Made by a program: the position numbers and the translations under genes | Source: an uncultured Bacilli bacterium | Lineage (GTDB): Bacteria; Bacillota_I; Bacilli_A; RF39; UBA660 | Length of the DNA: 64,000 nucleotides | Assembly: GCA_934130105.1 (NCBI GenBank) | Contig: CAKOXL010000002.1 | Location: forward strand, 11,574-75,573 | Direction of reading: 5' to 3' | Notes under the pieces: model-generated | Told to the model about the DNA's origin: nothing | What the model saw: the letters and a program-made list of their open reading frames with translations, nothing else | The model's database searches: none | Part shown: positions 18,307 to 26,526 of the stretch, in pieces | Numbering within the stretch: the first letter of the stretch is position 1 | How the letters are laid out: the number at the start of each line of letters is the position of its first letter

Positions 18307-19467
18307 TCACTCCCCTATTCCACAAGTTGAAGTAGCAGCTCCCGTTAAATCATTAAATATATCTAAAAGGAAGCTTAAAATAATAGGAATAAAAAATAAT
18401 GCAACGGCGATGATTAAACGTTTAACAAATTTACTGCTTGCCTTCTTTAAGGCATCCTTATCATCCTGTAGTATAGCACCAGCGAAATCAACACTACCCA
18501 TAATAATAACGAAAATAGGTGCTATTATTTGAATCCAACGGAAAACCTTATTAATAAAATCAATTAAATCATCACCTAAAATACCTTCACAATTAACTTT
18601 AGTTTGATCTCCCCAATCAACAGAATCATTTTTTTTATGATCATTACTAGTTGCATCTTTAGTAGAAATATTATAATAACCATCTTCCTGATAAGAAACT
18701 ACGTATTTTGATTTATCTGGACAAGTACCAGTTCTAAATATAGATGAAGTACCAGAATTTCTTATTTCAAACTCATTAATATAAGCTCGGCAGACACCAA
18801 TTAAATCTGTTTTAAAATTAATATCAACAAGTTTATTGTCTGTTGTATATAGTTGACATCCATTGGTTAATGTAGTACATGGATCTTGATTTGAAATTGA
18901 ATCAGTATTTTTATTTATCTCATTATAATTTTGAAAGCTATTACCATCTGCACTTACAGTAATAACAGGTGAAACTTTAACATAATTTTTGCCAGTTGGT
19001 TCATTTTCAGAAATAGTTACATACTTGTAAAAATCCATTGTTGATATTCTTTGAGAATTGTCTACAATAAGATATATCGTTTTACATTGACTATAGCTTC
19101 TAGAACCATCAAAGTACTTATATATTTGACTATCCATTGGAAGATAATTTTCAGAACTATATGAATCACCATCACTTGTTTTAAAATTCCAGCTAAATTT
19201 ATAGGCTGATTGATCAGTACTATCCTTCCAATTTTTTTCATTATCCTTATATGAACTCTTACCCACACTAAAAACTAAATTATAAGTAATATTATCAAAA
19301 TCTTCACCATCAGCATTAAATTTGCCACCAGTAAGTTCAGCATCAACATTCCAAGTACACTTTGTAAAATTAATCTCGCTTTCAGTAATAGCATCAACAT
19401 TAACATTAATAAAATTAATTATTAAAAAGCTGATAATTGTAAATAAAATTTTATTTCTAGCTTTCAT
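18307..19467 (-). CDS. VirB2-like hairpin protein with large secreted N-terminal domain
   Basis: 386 residues. Signal peptide (1-26, ends VNVDA), a secreted domain of about 275 residues with nine cysteines, then a hairpin of two membrane helices at about 305-375. The hairpin (IIMGSVDFAGAI, DDKDALKKASSKFVKR, FFIPIILSFL) matches those of the proteins at 19480 and 20326 position by position, so the three are paralogous there. The hairpin resembles VirB2/TrbC-type and Mbov_0395-type conjugal pilins, two helices around a charged cytoplasmic loop. Possibly a tip, adaptor or minor pilin (inference). Follows the 247-residue gene by 12 bases. Confidence 0.75.
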   Translation of the reverse strand: MKARNKILFTIISFLIINFINVNVDAITESEINFTKCTWNVDAELTGGKFNADGEDFDNITYNLVFSVGKSSYKDNEKNWKDSTDQSAYKFSWNFKTSDGDSYSSENYLPMDSQIYKYFDGSRSYSQCKTIYLIVDNSQRISTMDFYKYVTISENEPTGKNYVKVSPVITVSADGNSFQNYNEINKNTDSISNQDPCTTLTNGCQLYTTDNKLVDINFKTDLIGVCRAYINEFEIRNSGTSSIFRTGTCPDKSKYVVSYQEDGYYNISTKDATSNDHKKNDSVDWGDQTKVNCEGILGDDLIDFINKVFRWIQIIAPIFVIIMGSVDFAGAILQDDKDALKKASSKFVKRLIIAVALFFIPIILSFLLDIFNDLTGAATSTCGIGE

Positions 19468-19479
19468 TATTACTCACCC

Positions 19480-20223
19480 CTACTCTATATTAAGCCAACA
19501 ATTCTTCCAATCATCTCTATTACCAACATCTGTTTTAGCAACCATACCAATTACTATTGAAACAATCGTTGTTATAAAGAATACAAAAATAGCTGATAAG
19601 ATTCTTTTTACAAATTTTGAAACACTATCTTTACCACTTTTATCATCACCAGACATCATAGCTTTAATAAGATCAATAGTACCCATTAATATTAATAAAA
19701 TTGGCACAAAAATTTGAATTGTATTAAAAACTACTCTCTTTAAAAATATTATTGCTGGCTTTAATGCTGTAGGGCATCCATATTCATCATTGTCATCTTT
19801 ATCAGCACTAGAATTGCCACAAGAAGGATTAGTTATTTTACAATCACCAGAACAAAACTGTTCATAATTTTCGTCTGTTTTGTTACAATAACTATTAATA
19901 ATAGAATTAGTAATATCGGTATTTGATTGAACTGCTTTTATAATACCAGAATTAGTTTCATAAAAAATATCTTCACAATTTGATGTAGGCATAACACTGC
20001 CAAGAGGAAGTTCTCTTGTTGGAACAGTAACACTAACATCATATAAATCTGGAAGAGATATTTCCCAATTAAAGGTATCCTTTTTTGTAAGTGTTATTTT
20101 AGCCCCAGTCATTTGTCCAACATATGAGCAACTAAAACTATCGGCATAGACACTATCACTAAACACAACGATACTTAATATCATAACTATTAATAAACTT
20201 ATTTTCTTTAATGTTATTTTCAT
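19480..20223 (-). CDS. VirB2-like hairpin protein with medium secreted domain
   Basis: 247 residues. Signal peptide (1-27), a secreted region with about nine cysteines (including CSGDCKITNPSC), then the two-helix hairpin at about 165-235: ILMGTIDLIKAMMSGDDKSGKDS and SKFVKRILSAIFVFFITTI. Same hairpin as the proteins at 18307 and 20326, with a shorter outer domain than the former. ATG 20223 follows AAGGAG at 8 bases. It has its own extended -10 promoter behind the terminator of the small pilin-like gene. Confidence 0.75.
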   Translation of the reverse strand: MKITLKKISLLIVMILSIVVFSDSVYADSFSCSYVGQMTGAKITLTKKDTFNWEISLPDLYDVSVTVPTRELPLGSVMPTSNCEDIFYETNSGIIKAVQSNTDITNSIINSYCNKTDENYEQFCSGDCKITNPSCGNSSADKDDNDEYGCPTALKPAIIFLKRVVFNTIQIFVPILLILMGTIDLIKAMMSGDDKSGKDSVSKFVKRILSAIFVFFITTIVSIVIGMVAKTDVGNRDDWKNCWLNIE

Positions 20224-20258
20224 AATCAACACTCCTTGAAGTAAAATAATCCAAAATA

Positions 20259-20264
20259 ATTATA
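20259..20264 (-). promoter_or_regulatory. Extended -10 promoter inside the T4SS cluster
   Basis: TGT-TATAAT on the minus strand just after the terminator at 20275-20306; would drive the genes from 20223 leftward. Confidence 0.5.
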
Positions 20265-20270
20265 ACATAA

Positions 20271-20306
20271 AAAAAATAATAGCAAAACATATAATTTGCT
20301 ATTATT
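20271..20306 (-). terminator. Terminator after the small VirB2-like gene
   Basis: Perfect 12-bp arms AATAATAGCAAA/TTTGCTATTATT (20275-20286, 20295-20306), then a T run on the minus strand. Some read-through to downstream T4SS genes is likely. Confidence 0.85.
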
Positions 20307-20325
20307 TAAATTTTTATGAATTATA

Positions 20326-20673
20326 CTAGTTACCAGCAGCGTCCCAGCAAGCACCCCAACCAGTAGTATCACCAGTGCCACCATGTTCATCACCACTAAC
20401 ATTAGCAAATAAATTCATAACTAATGTTACGATAGTTACTACAAAGAAAATAGCTACGGCGTAAATTACACGTTTAATTAATTTACTAGTTGCACCTTTA
20501 ATTTCTTTATCGTCACTTGACATAACAGCTTTACCTAAATCAATTGAACCCATTAATATTAAAACAATAGGGATACCAATTTGAATTAAAGGAAAAACAC
20601 CTTTTCTAATAAATTGAACTATTGGTAATAAACCATTACAAGCATCAGCCATTATTTGTGTTAAATTAGACAT
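20326..20673 (-). CDS. VirB2-like (Mbov_0395-type) pilin-like protein
   Basis: 115 residues, almost only the two-helix hairpin: a first helix around IQIGIPIVLILMGSIDLGKAV, a charged loop (SSDDKEIKGATSKLIKR), a second helix (VIYAVAIFFVVTIVTLVMNLF), and a short Gly/Trp/Cys tail. This arrangement fits VirB2/TrbC-type pilins and the Mbov_0395 pilin-like family of conjugation loci. First T4SS gene, with a strong promoter, a GGAGG ribosome site before ATG 20673 and a terminator directly after, as expected for the most abundant subunit. Confidence 0.8.
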   Translation of the reverse strand: MSNLTQIMADACNGLLPIVQFIRKGVFPLIQIGIPIVLILMGSIDLGKAVMSSDDKEIKGATSKLIKRVIYAVAIFFVVTIVTLVMNLFANVSGDEHGGTGDTTGWGACWDAAGN

Positions 20674-20697
20674 AAACATCCTCCTTCGTATGTACTT

Positions 20698-20726
20698 ATA
20701 ATATAATAAGTTCTACATTTAGTCAA
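20698..20726 (-). promoter_or_regulatory. Main promoter of the T4SS gene series
   Basis: Minus strand TTGACT at 20726-20721, 17-base spacer, TATTAT at 20703-20698. AAGGAGG and the pilin-like gene follow. Best -35/-10 pair in the secretion region. Confidence 0.7.
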
Positions 20727-20800
20727 TATAGAAAAAATATGTTTACAAAAATTGACATAATAATAAAATTAATAAGTAAATAAGCACTTCCATTATAAAT

Positions 20801-20833
20801 AAAAAACAAAGAAAATTAATTTTATTCTTTGTT
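20801..20833 (-). terminator. Terminator after tadZ, dividing Tad from T4SS genes
   Basis: Arms AACAAAGAA/TTCTTTGTT (20805-20813 and 20825-20833) with a T run beyond on the minus strand; the stem touches the tadZ stop codon. Confidence 0.8.
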
Positions 20834-21795
20834 TAATAATTATTTATACCAAGTTTACTAAGTAGGTTTGATAATACATCGGTATTATTAAGTCTCTCAT
20901 CAAGTGGTGGTAATACAAAGAAAGTTTTAATACCAGCTTCATATTCAAATTCTTTAACATCACTTTCTGGTAAAATACTTTGTGCCACAACTATTTTTCT
21001 ACCAGCAAGTTTCTCAAATATCTTACGATCCCTCAACATTAACTTATTTAATTTTATAGTAGATGGTTCTATTAAATAAAGTACATCATTACATACTTCC
21101 TCATTACCACTACTATTTAAATCAACTAAAATAACACTAAAAGCCTTCCTTTTTAATAACTCACTAGCTAAGTTATCTTTAGTAACAGATATCATATCTT
21201 GATCGTGAAAGTATGAAAAATCTCTTTTATCAACTTCAATTGCCAAAACAGATTTACCCATATTTTTTATTTCACGTTTCAACATATAAGTTAACATAGT
21301 AGCGCCAGAATGTTCAGTAACATTTTTAATACCCAAAATATAAGTTCCAGCCTGAACTACTTGTTGAACTCCACCATCACTAATAACTACACCACCACTA
21401 TCTGATGAGCCACCATCTATTTGATGTAAATGAGCAACATCACGGTAAGTATTAGGATTATTAAGTAAATAATTTACACCATCCAAGTTAGTAGTAAAGT
21501 TATAAATTCCCATTGAAATTAATTTTGATAAAAAGCTAGGTGCTAAACATTCAGGTGTATCCGGTAATAAAACAATAATCTTTTCAATATCAAGTGACAT
21601 TGCAAATTTTTGTAAATTACGAACGTCTTTATAATTTTTTATGGCCGTTAAATCAAGAATCATTCTGCCAAAAAAGAAATTAGAAAACATTTCAATTAAT
21701 TCATCAGCATCAAATACACCATGTACAGATTTTATTATTTCAATATCCAAATTAGAAAGTTCTGCTTGTCTTTCATTTGATATAATTACATTCAT
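20833..21795 (-). CDS. tadZ: TadZ/CpaE-like localisation protein
   Basis: 320 residues. TadZ proteins are receiver-like plus MinD/ParA-like fusions that place Tad pilus machinery in the cell. An N-terminal receiver-like fold (1-120; LDLTAIKNYKDV, KIIVLLPDTPE) is followed by a Gly/Ser-rich linker and a ParA-like domain from about 150. The P-loop position reads ILGIKNVTEHSGATML and lacks the usual lysines (GKT), which is common in TadZ and suggests weak or no ATP hydrolysis. Identification also rests on the neighbours (pilin, TadA, TadB, TadC). Confidence 0.8.
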   Translation of the reverse strand: MNVIISNERQAELSNLDIEIIKSVHGVFDADELIEMFSNFFFGRMILDLTAIKNYKDVRNLQKFAMSLDIEKIIVLLPDTPECLAPSFLSKLISMGIYNFTTNLDGVNYLLNNPNTYRDVAHLHQIDGGSSDSGGVVISDGGVQQVVQAGTYILGIKNVTEHSGATMLTYMLKREIKNMGKSVLAIEVDKRDFSYFHDQDMISVTKDNLASELLKRKAFSVILVDLNSSGNEEVCNDVLYLIEPSTIKLNKLMLRDRKIFEKLAGRKIVVAQSILPESDVKEFEYEAGIKTFFVLPPLDERLNNTDVLSNLLSKLGINNY

Positions 21796-21809
21796 TTAAT
21801 CACCAGCCT

Positions 21810-22304
21810 TTACTCACAAGTAGGTAAACCAGAATTAGCACCAGATGAGTATATTAATGCTGTTTCACCTTTTGTAGTAAATACATTATTCATAGCTGCT
21901 ATTTCTGGAAATATCTTATTAAAAATAGGAATATCAATATCTACAAATGTTAAAACAGTATAATACGCACCTTTATATAAAGAATTATCACTTGATGTAC
22001 CTGCAATATCTACTTTTTCATATTTATAGCAAAATAATCCATTATTAAGAGGAGCTTCTGTATAGCCATCTGGACAAGTCCTCTCACCTTTTTGAACGCC
22101 ATAATTAGTTCTTAAAAATAAATCATCAATTTGCGTAACAGCACTGCAAGTTAATCCTTCATTCTTTTCGATAATACTCCTAATTTCATTCTTAACGCGA
22201 AAGGCTTTAGTGTAATTAACACTAAAAGCCAAATAGCAATTAACAATAATTAAAAATATTAAAATCATTTGCATGCTTAACGCACCACCTATAGCGTCTC
22301 TCAC
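21810..22304 (-). CDS. TadE-like pseudopilin
   Basis: 164 residues starting with GTG 22304 (GTGGTG ribosome site). One N-terminal membrane helix (about 10-29, ALSMQMILIFLIIVNCYLAFS) is preceded by a short Gly-containing leader (MRDAIGGALS), like TadE/TadF minor pilins. The outer part has four cysteines (LTCSAV, RTCPDG, LFCYKY, PTCE at the end), probably two disulfides. Located between the Flp-like pilin and tadZ. Role as a minor pilin is inferred. Confidence 0.65.
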   Translation of the reverse strand: MRDAIGGALSMQMILIFLIIVNCYLAFSVNYTKAFRVKNEIRSIIEKNEGLTCSAVTQIDDLFLRTNYGVQKGERTCPDGYTEAPLNNGLFCYKYEKVDIAGTSSDNSLYKGAYYTVLTFVDIDIPIFNKIFPEIAAMNNVFTTKGETALIYSSGANSGLPTCE

Positions 22305-22324
22305 ACTATCACCACTTTTCTATA

Positions 22325-22498
22325 TTAACCTTGTGCACAAGCATCAGGATTTTCTTTACAATCAGTACCAATATTATTCCATTGACCAGTAATTGTATTT
22401 TTTATTTGTGGCCACATAAACCAGAAAAATGCAATAATTGCTCCAATTGCGATAATTGTAACAACAGTCATATTTAATTCACCGGTTGCCTCTTTCAT
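22325..22498 (-). CDS. Flp-like small major pilin
   Basis: 57 residues, read directly from the sequence: MKEATGELNM, then a hydrophobic helix (TVVTIIAIGAIIAFFWFMWP), then QIKNTITGQWNNIG and a short tail with two cysteines (DCKENPDACAQG). Size, charged N terminus with Glu ahead of the helix and placement in a Tad locus fit an Flp/Fap-type pilin. It has the strongest ribosome site in the cluster (AAGGAGGG) and its own extended -10 promoter. The prepilin peptidase is not in this window. Confidence 0.72.
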   Translation of the reverse strand: MKEATGELNMTVVTIIAIGAIIAFFWFMWPQIKNTITGQWNNIGTDCKENPDACAQG

Positions 22499-22528
22499 TT
22501 ACATTCCCTCCTTATTTTATACATTCTT

Positions 22529-22534
22529 ATTATA
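22529..22534 (-). promoter_or_regulatory. Extended -10 promoter of the Flp-like pilin gene
   Basis: TGG-TATAAT on the minus strand, 31 bases before ATG 22498, lying just beyond the end of the upstream membrane-protein gene; -35 is poor. Confidence 0.55.
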
Positions 22535-22553
22535 CCATAAATTTTAATCATTA

Positions 22554-24068
22554 CTATATTTTTTTAAAAATTTTATACATTATACTGTCATCTTCATTAC
22601 TATCTAAATCACTATAATATTTTGTATATATAACTTCATAATTAGAATTATTAGATAAATATTTATACATAGGACTATAATTATCAACTAATAAGTGTGT
22701 AAATTGATATTTTTCTAAAAATAATTCTATATCCAATTTTCCTGATTCTAACTGATATAATTCCTTTAAAATATCATACTTTTTGTTATTAGCTTTAAGA
22801 AATATTTCAGCACGACTATCACTATAAGTTTTAACCCCTAAGTATTCAGCATAATTACACTCTTCATAAATACAAAAAAGTCTAATATCACTAATATTTT
22901 CTTGGTTTACCATAGTGTTAACACCAGTAGCAATGCTACTAGAAAAATTAACTTTTGAATTATTTACATGATATAAAAGTGTTAGTAATACCAAGATACA
23001 TAATATTAAGAATAAAGATTTAGCTCTTTTTTTTAGCTTATCACTAGGTTCCTTGACTACATAAAATTTATCTTGCAAATAATAAGAAATTGGATAAATA
23101 GAACCAATTATAAAAAATAAAAGACCTCTATTTGAAGAAATAGCCAAATAAGTAGTACCAATTAATAATAAGAAATGATATATCTTAATTTCTTTTTTTA
23201 TATAAATTATATATATCAAATATACTAAAAAAATAATTAAATATGTAGTAATACCAGCAAAATTATGAATGCTAGGTACCATCATCTCACCAACTAAATT
23301 ATAAATCCATGAAACATTATAAGAAGTTAATACATAGGTCATTGCTTTTATACCATATGGATTAATAAATCCAGCTATTATCATACCCAAAATAGGAACT
23401 AAAAAATCTCTTCTTTTACCACCAGTAGATACAACCTTTCCAATTTTAAATGAAAACGTATTAATAAAAAATGGTAGAAAAAAACAAAATAACATTAACC
23501 ACATAGAAGCATGACAATTTATCATTATTAATGATAGTAATGGTAAAAATAATAACACTCTTTTTTCTTTAGTTTTTTCATACTTTTCTAATATGTATAA
23601 TTCTGTTAATAATAAAGATGTAGAAAATATCTGTGGACGTGATGTTAAAAAAGATAAATCAAATAAAGTTACTATAATAGTAGTAAATAATGCTGAAAGA
23701 TTTCTCTTATTATTAGTAACTAACATTAATAATTTATAAGTTATAAATACTATATAAATATTTACTAAGTTAACAATGAAATATATACCATTATTACCAA
23801 ATAAACTATAGGTTTTATAAAATAACACATCTATTAACCATTGTTGAATCACTAAATTTAGTCCTTCGTGAATAGTAAAAGGATCAATATTAGGAAATCC
23901 ATGATTTAAGATGTACTTCCCATAATTTAAAATAAACCAAGTATCATCATTCAAATAAGTTGAACAAATAGCACCAAAACATATGGGAATTAATAAAAAA
24001 CAAAATGCTTCCCACTTAGAAGGATGATAGTTTATAATTTTATTTTTTATTTTATTTATTATTTTCAT
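22554..24068 (-). CDS. Polytopic membrane protein, probable glycosyltransferase (GT39-like)
   Basis: 504 residues with about 11 membrane helices. After the first helix comes STYLNDDTWFILNYGKYIL, an acidic outer loop (DD) like that of GT-C/PMT-type transferases, and NIDPFTIHEG. The C-terminal 110 residues are soluble and lie outside. These features suggest transfer of a lipid-linked sugar, but the family call is tentative. It overlaps the UDP-galactopyranose-mutase-like gene and ends next to the pilin gene, so sugar modification of pilins or envelope is a reasonable guess. ATG 24068 is preferred over an in-frame GTG at 24089. Confidence 0.5.
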   Translation of the reverse strand: MKIINKIKNKIINYHPSKWEAFCFLLIPICFGAICSTYLNDDTWFILNYGKYILNHGFPNIDPFTIHEGLNLVIQQWLIDVLFYKTYSLFGNNGIYFIVNLVNIYIVFITYKLLMLVTNNKRNLSALFTTIIVTLFDLSFLTSRPQIFSTSLLLTELYILEKYEKTKEKRVLLFLPLLSLIMINCHASMWLMLFCFFLPFFINTFSFKIGKVVSTGGKRRDFLVPILGMIIAGFINPYGIKAMTYVLTSYNVSWIYNLVGEMMVPSIHNFAGITTYLIIFLVYLIYIIYIKKEIKIYHFLLLIGTTYLAISSNRGLLFFIIGSIYPISYYLQDKFYVVKEPSDKLKKRAKSLFLILCILVLLTLLYHVNNSKVNFSSSIATGVNTMVNQENISDIRLFCIYEECNYAEYLGVKTYSDSRAEIFLKANNKKYDILKELYQLESGKLDIELFLEKYQFTHLLVDNYSPMYKYLSNNSNYEVIYTKYYSDLDSNEDDSIMYKIFKKI

Positions 24069-24072
24069 AATA

Positions 24073-25635
24073 TCATTTATCACTTGCACTTTCTTGATAA
24101 TCCTTTTCAGTATTTACATTCCATATATTATCTTTTTTCTTTTTATTATTAATTATATTTTTAACAGTTTCAAAAGAAGTTATCATTGAATGATCCATAT
24201 TATTATATCTATGTTGGCCGTTTCTACCAACGCAATATAAATTATCAAATTTATCTAAGTATTTAATTAATTTATCAATTTCAGAATAAGTATCAAAATA
24301 TGCAGGATATGCTTTTTTTACTTTTTCTCTATGATGATCTAACACATCAGCCCTGTTAATGATTCCCATAGATACAAGTTCATTAATAGCAAATTCACTA
24401 CATTCCTTATCAGACATATTCCAAAAATCATCATTTTCACTACAAAAATATTCAAGTCCTATCCATACAGTATCATCAGGATTTTTAACCATATATGGAC
24501 TCCAGTTATTAAATATTTGAATTCTACCTATTTTAACATCAGATTCTTGGACATAAATCCAACAATCAGGTACAATATTACCTAAAGTTTTAATATTAGT
24601 TTCATTTTTTAAATTTAATTTTTTAACCAATAATCCTACTGTAACAAAATCACGATAAGGAAGACCATTAGCTATTATTTGGATATTTTTAGGTACATTA
24701 CCATTAATGTCATTTACTAAATCTTTAAGTGGCATAGAAGAAATAAAAATATCACCTTTTATTTCAACTTCAGTACCATTATTATCACAAACAACAGAAA
24801 TAATTTTATTATCTCTTATATTTATTTTAACAACTTTATGTTTTTTTAATACTGTTCCACCCATATTTTCTATTTCTTGACTAACATCATCCCACAACTG
24901 ACCTGGTCCATATTTTGGGTAAATGAATTCTTCAATCAAGGAAGTTTCCTTCTTGCCACCATTTATATGAAAAGTTTTCTTAAACATATCTTTTATTACT
25001 AAAGTAACAGATAGTCCCTTAACTCTTTGACTACCCCAATCAGCTGATATTTCCTTAGGATGCCTACCCCAAAGTTTCTCTGTATATCCTTCAAAAAACA
25101 TACTATATAATTTTTTTCCAAAACGATTAATATAAAAATTTTCAAGTGAATCTTCTTTTTTCTTAACAACTGTACTCTTTAAATAACTAAAACCACAAGA
25201 TATAGTTCTTTTAAATCCCATGTTTTTAAAAGTTTCTTTTTTCATACTAATTGGATAATCAAAAAACTTCTTTAAATAATAAATTCTAGAAACTCTATTT
25301 CTAATTAGCATAACTTTGTCTTCTTTTTCGGGATCAGGACCATCTTTTACTAGCCTTTTTTTTCTCTTTAACTTTTTATCATCATAACTTGGCTTACCTT
25401 GAATAGATAAAAAATGTGTCCAGAAATTAATGACTTCTTGATTCTTAGAAAAAAAACGATGACCTCCAATATCCATTCTATTTCCGTGATAATTAATAGT
25501 TCTAGAAATTCCACCGATTTCATTTGTACTTTCTAAAACTATTACATCATATTTTTTGCTTTTAGTTAATAATTCATATCCAGCTGTTAAGCCAGCTGGA
25601 CCAGCACCAATAATAACTACCTTTTGTTTCTTCAT
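24073..25635 (-). CDS. FAD-dependent oxidoreductase, UDP-galactopyranose mutase-like
   Basis: 520 residues. The N terminus [18 protein letters not shown] is the Rossmann FAD/ADP motif, followed by the acidic end of beta-2 ([10 protein letters not shown]) and the GISRTI/GGHRFF loops of the UDP-galactopyranose mutase/protoporphyrinogen-oxidase-like group. The block [20 protein letters not shown] is typical of UGM-like enzymes and [18 protein letters not shown] is the C-terminal FAD contact. Likely acts on a sugar nucleotide for surface glycan. Own promoter upstream; overlaps the membrane protein gene, so they form a two-gene unit inserted in the Tad cluster. Confidence 0.75.
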   Translation of the reverse strand: MKKQKVVIIGAGPAGLTAGYELLTKSKKYDVIVLESTNEIGGISRTINYHGNRMDIGGHRFFSKNQEVINFWTHFLSIQGKPSYDDKKLKRKKRLVKDGPDPEKEDKVMLIRNRVSRIYYLKKFFDYPISMKKETFKNMGFKRTISCGFSYLKSTVVKKKEDSLENFYINRFGKKLYSMFFEGYTEKLWGRHPKEISADWGSQRVKGLSVTLVIKDMFKKTFHINGGKKETSLIEEFIYPKYGPGQLWDDVSQEIENMGGTVLKKHKVVKINIRDNKIISVVCDNNGTEVEIKGDIFISSMPLKDLVNDINGNVPKNIQIIANGLPYRDFVTVGLLVKKLNLKNETNIKTLGNIVPDCWIYVQESDVKIGRIQIFNNWSPYMVKNPDDTVWIGLEYFCSENDDFWNMSDKECSEFAINELVSMGIINRADVLDHHREKVKKAYPAYFDTYSEIDKLIKYLDKFDNLYCVGRNGQHRYNNMDHSMITSFETVKNIINNKKKKDNIWNVNTEKDYQESASDK

Positions 25636-25679
25636 ATTTATAACTCCATAATAAAATATCAGTACTATAAACTACACTC

Positions 25680-25685
25680 ATTATA
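25680..25685 (-). promoter_or_regulatory. Extended -10 promoter of the sugar-modification pair
   Basis: TGA-TATAAT on the minus strand, about 45 bases before ATG 25635 and right after the tadC terminator. Confidence 0.55.
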
Positions 25686-25708
25686 TCATCAAATTAGCAA
25701 TTTTAAAT

Positions 25709-25735
25709 CAAAAAAAAATTGCTATAAAAACAATT
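25709..25735 (-). terminator. Terminator after tadC
   Basis: Short arms AATTG/CAATT (25731-25735 and 25717-25721), extended by A-T pairs, then a long T run on the minus strand. Confidence 0.6.
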
Positions 25736-25740
25736 CTTTT

Positions 25741-26526
25741 TTAAATATTTGTAAACATATAAAGCATAGCCATTAATATAAGTACCATTACACCAGCACC
25801 AGTTGCAACTAACATAATCATAGTTTGACTTTCCATATGATTTAGACGCTCTTTATATTTTTGCTCTCTTGCTTTAGCTTGTAAATTAGAAACTGTTCTA
25901 GAAAACATCAACAATCTTTCCTGTTTATCTTCTTGTTTACCAAGACCTAAACGATATAAAAGTCTCATCATTCTCATTGAATCTCTAACTGGATAATCAT
26001 TAGCAAATTCCATATAAGGATCAATTGATGAATCACCAGCATCAATCTTAGCAATCATTTCTCTTAAACCAGGTTTAAAAATATCAGGAGCATCATCAAT
26101 AGATTTAGCAAGTGCAACAGGAACAGTATAATGTTGAACTAATATTTCTAAACCCTTCAAATAGTAAGGAAGCATAATATCAATATCATGTAAATGTTTT
26201 TTATAATATTTTTTAAGTGATGTATAACTTGATTTAAATGTAATATAACCAACAACAATAGATAACACAATATTAATTGCACTTAACTCAGTTAAAAAGA
26301 TAAATAAGAAAACAACTGTAACCAAAAATCCCATTTTAAGCCTTTTATTAAATAAAATATTAGGATCGACCTTTTCGCCATACCTAGCAGCTACTAAAAA
26401 GTCATAATCACTTTCCTTTAGCATATAAAGTACATCTTGATTGTCTTGAATAAATTTTTTACCATTAATAGTATTATTATAAAGTAAAACACCAAATATT
26501 ATTGCTCCACAAATAATTACTTCCAT
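25741..26526 (-). CDS. tadC: TadC-like inner-membrane platform protein
   Basis: 261 residues. T2SS-F family platform protein of the Tad pilus. Membrane helices lie at the N terminus (1-15), at about 70-100 and at 235-258. Between the last two is the cytoplasmic T2SSF helical domain (HDIDIMLPYYLKGLEIL ... SMRMMRLLYRLGLGK). Its ATG overlaps the tadB stop (TAATG), the usual tadB-tadC coupling. With TadB it forms the platform on which the TadA motor acts. Confidence 0.82.
   Translation of the reverse strand: MEVIICGAIIFGVLLYNNTINGKKFIQDNQDVLYMLKESDYDFLVAARYGEKVDPNILFNKRLKMGFLVTVVFLFIFLTELSAINIVLSIVVGYITFKSSYTSLKKYYKKHLHDIDIMLPYYLKGLEILVQHYTVPVALAKSIDDAPDIFKPGLREMIAKIDAGDSSIDPYMEFANDYPVRDSMRMMRLLYRLGLGKQEDKQERLLMFSRTVSNLQAKAREQKYKERLNHMESQTMIMLVATGAGVMVLILMAMLYMFTNI

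Noticed and set aside
7872..20726. Integrative conjugative element
   Set aside because: No relaxase, integrase/recombinase, replication protein, oriT-like site or direct-repeat ends seen; flanks are housekeeping genes. The T4SS parts alone do not make an ICE.
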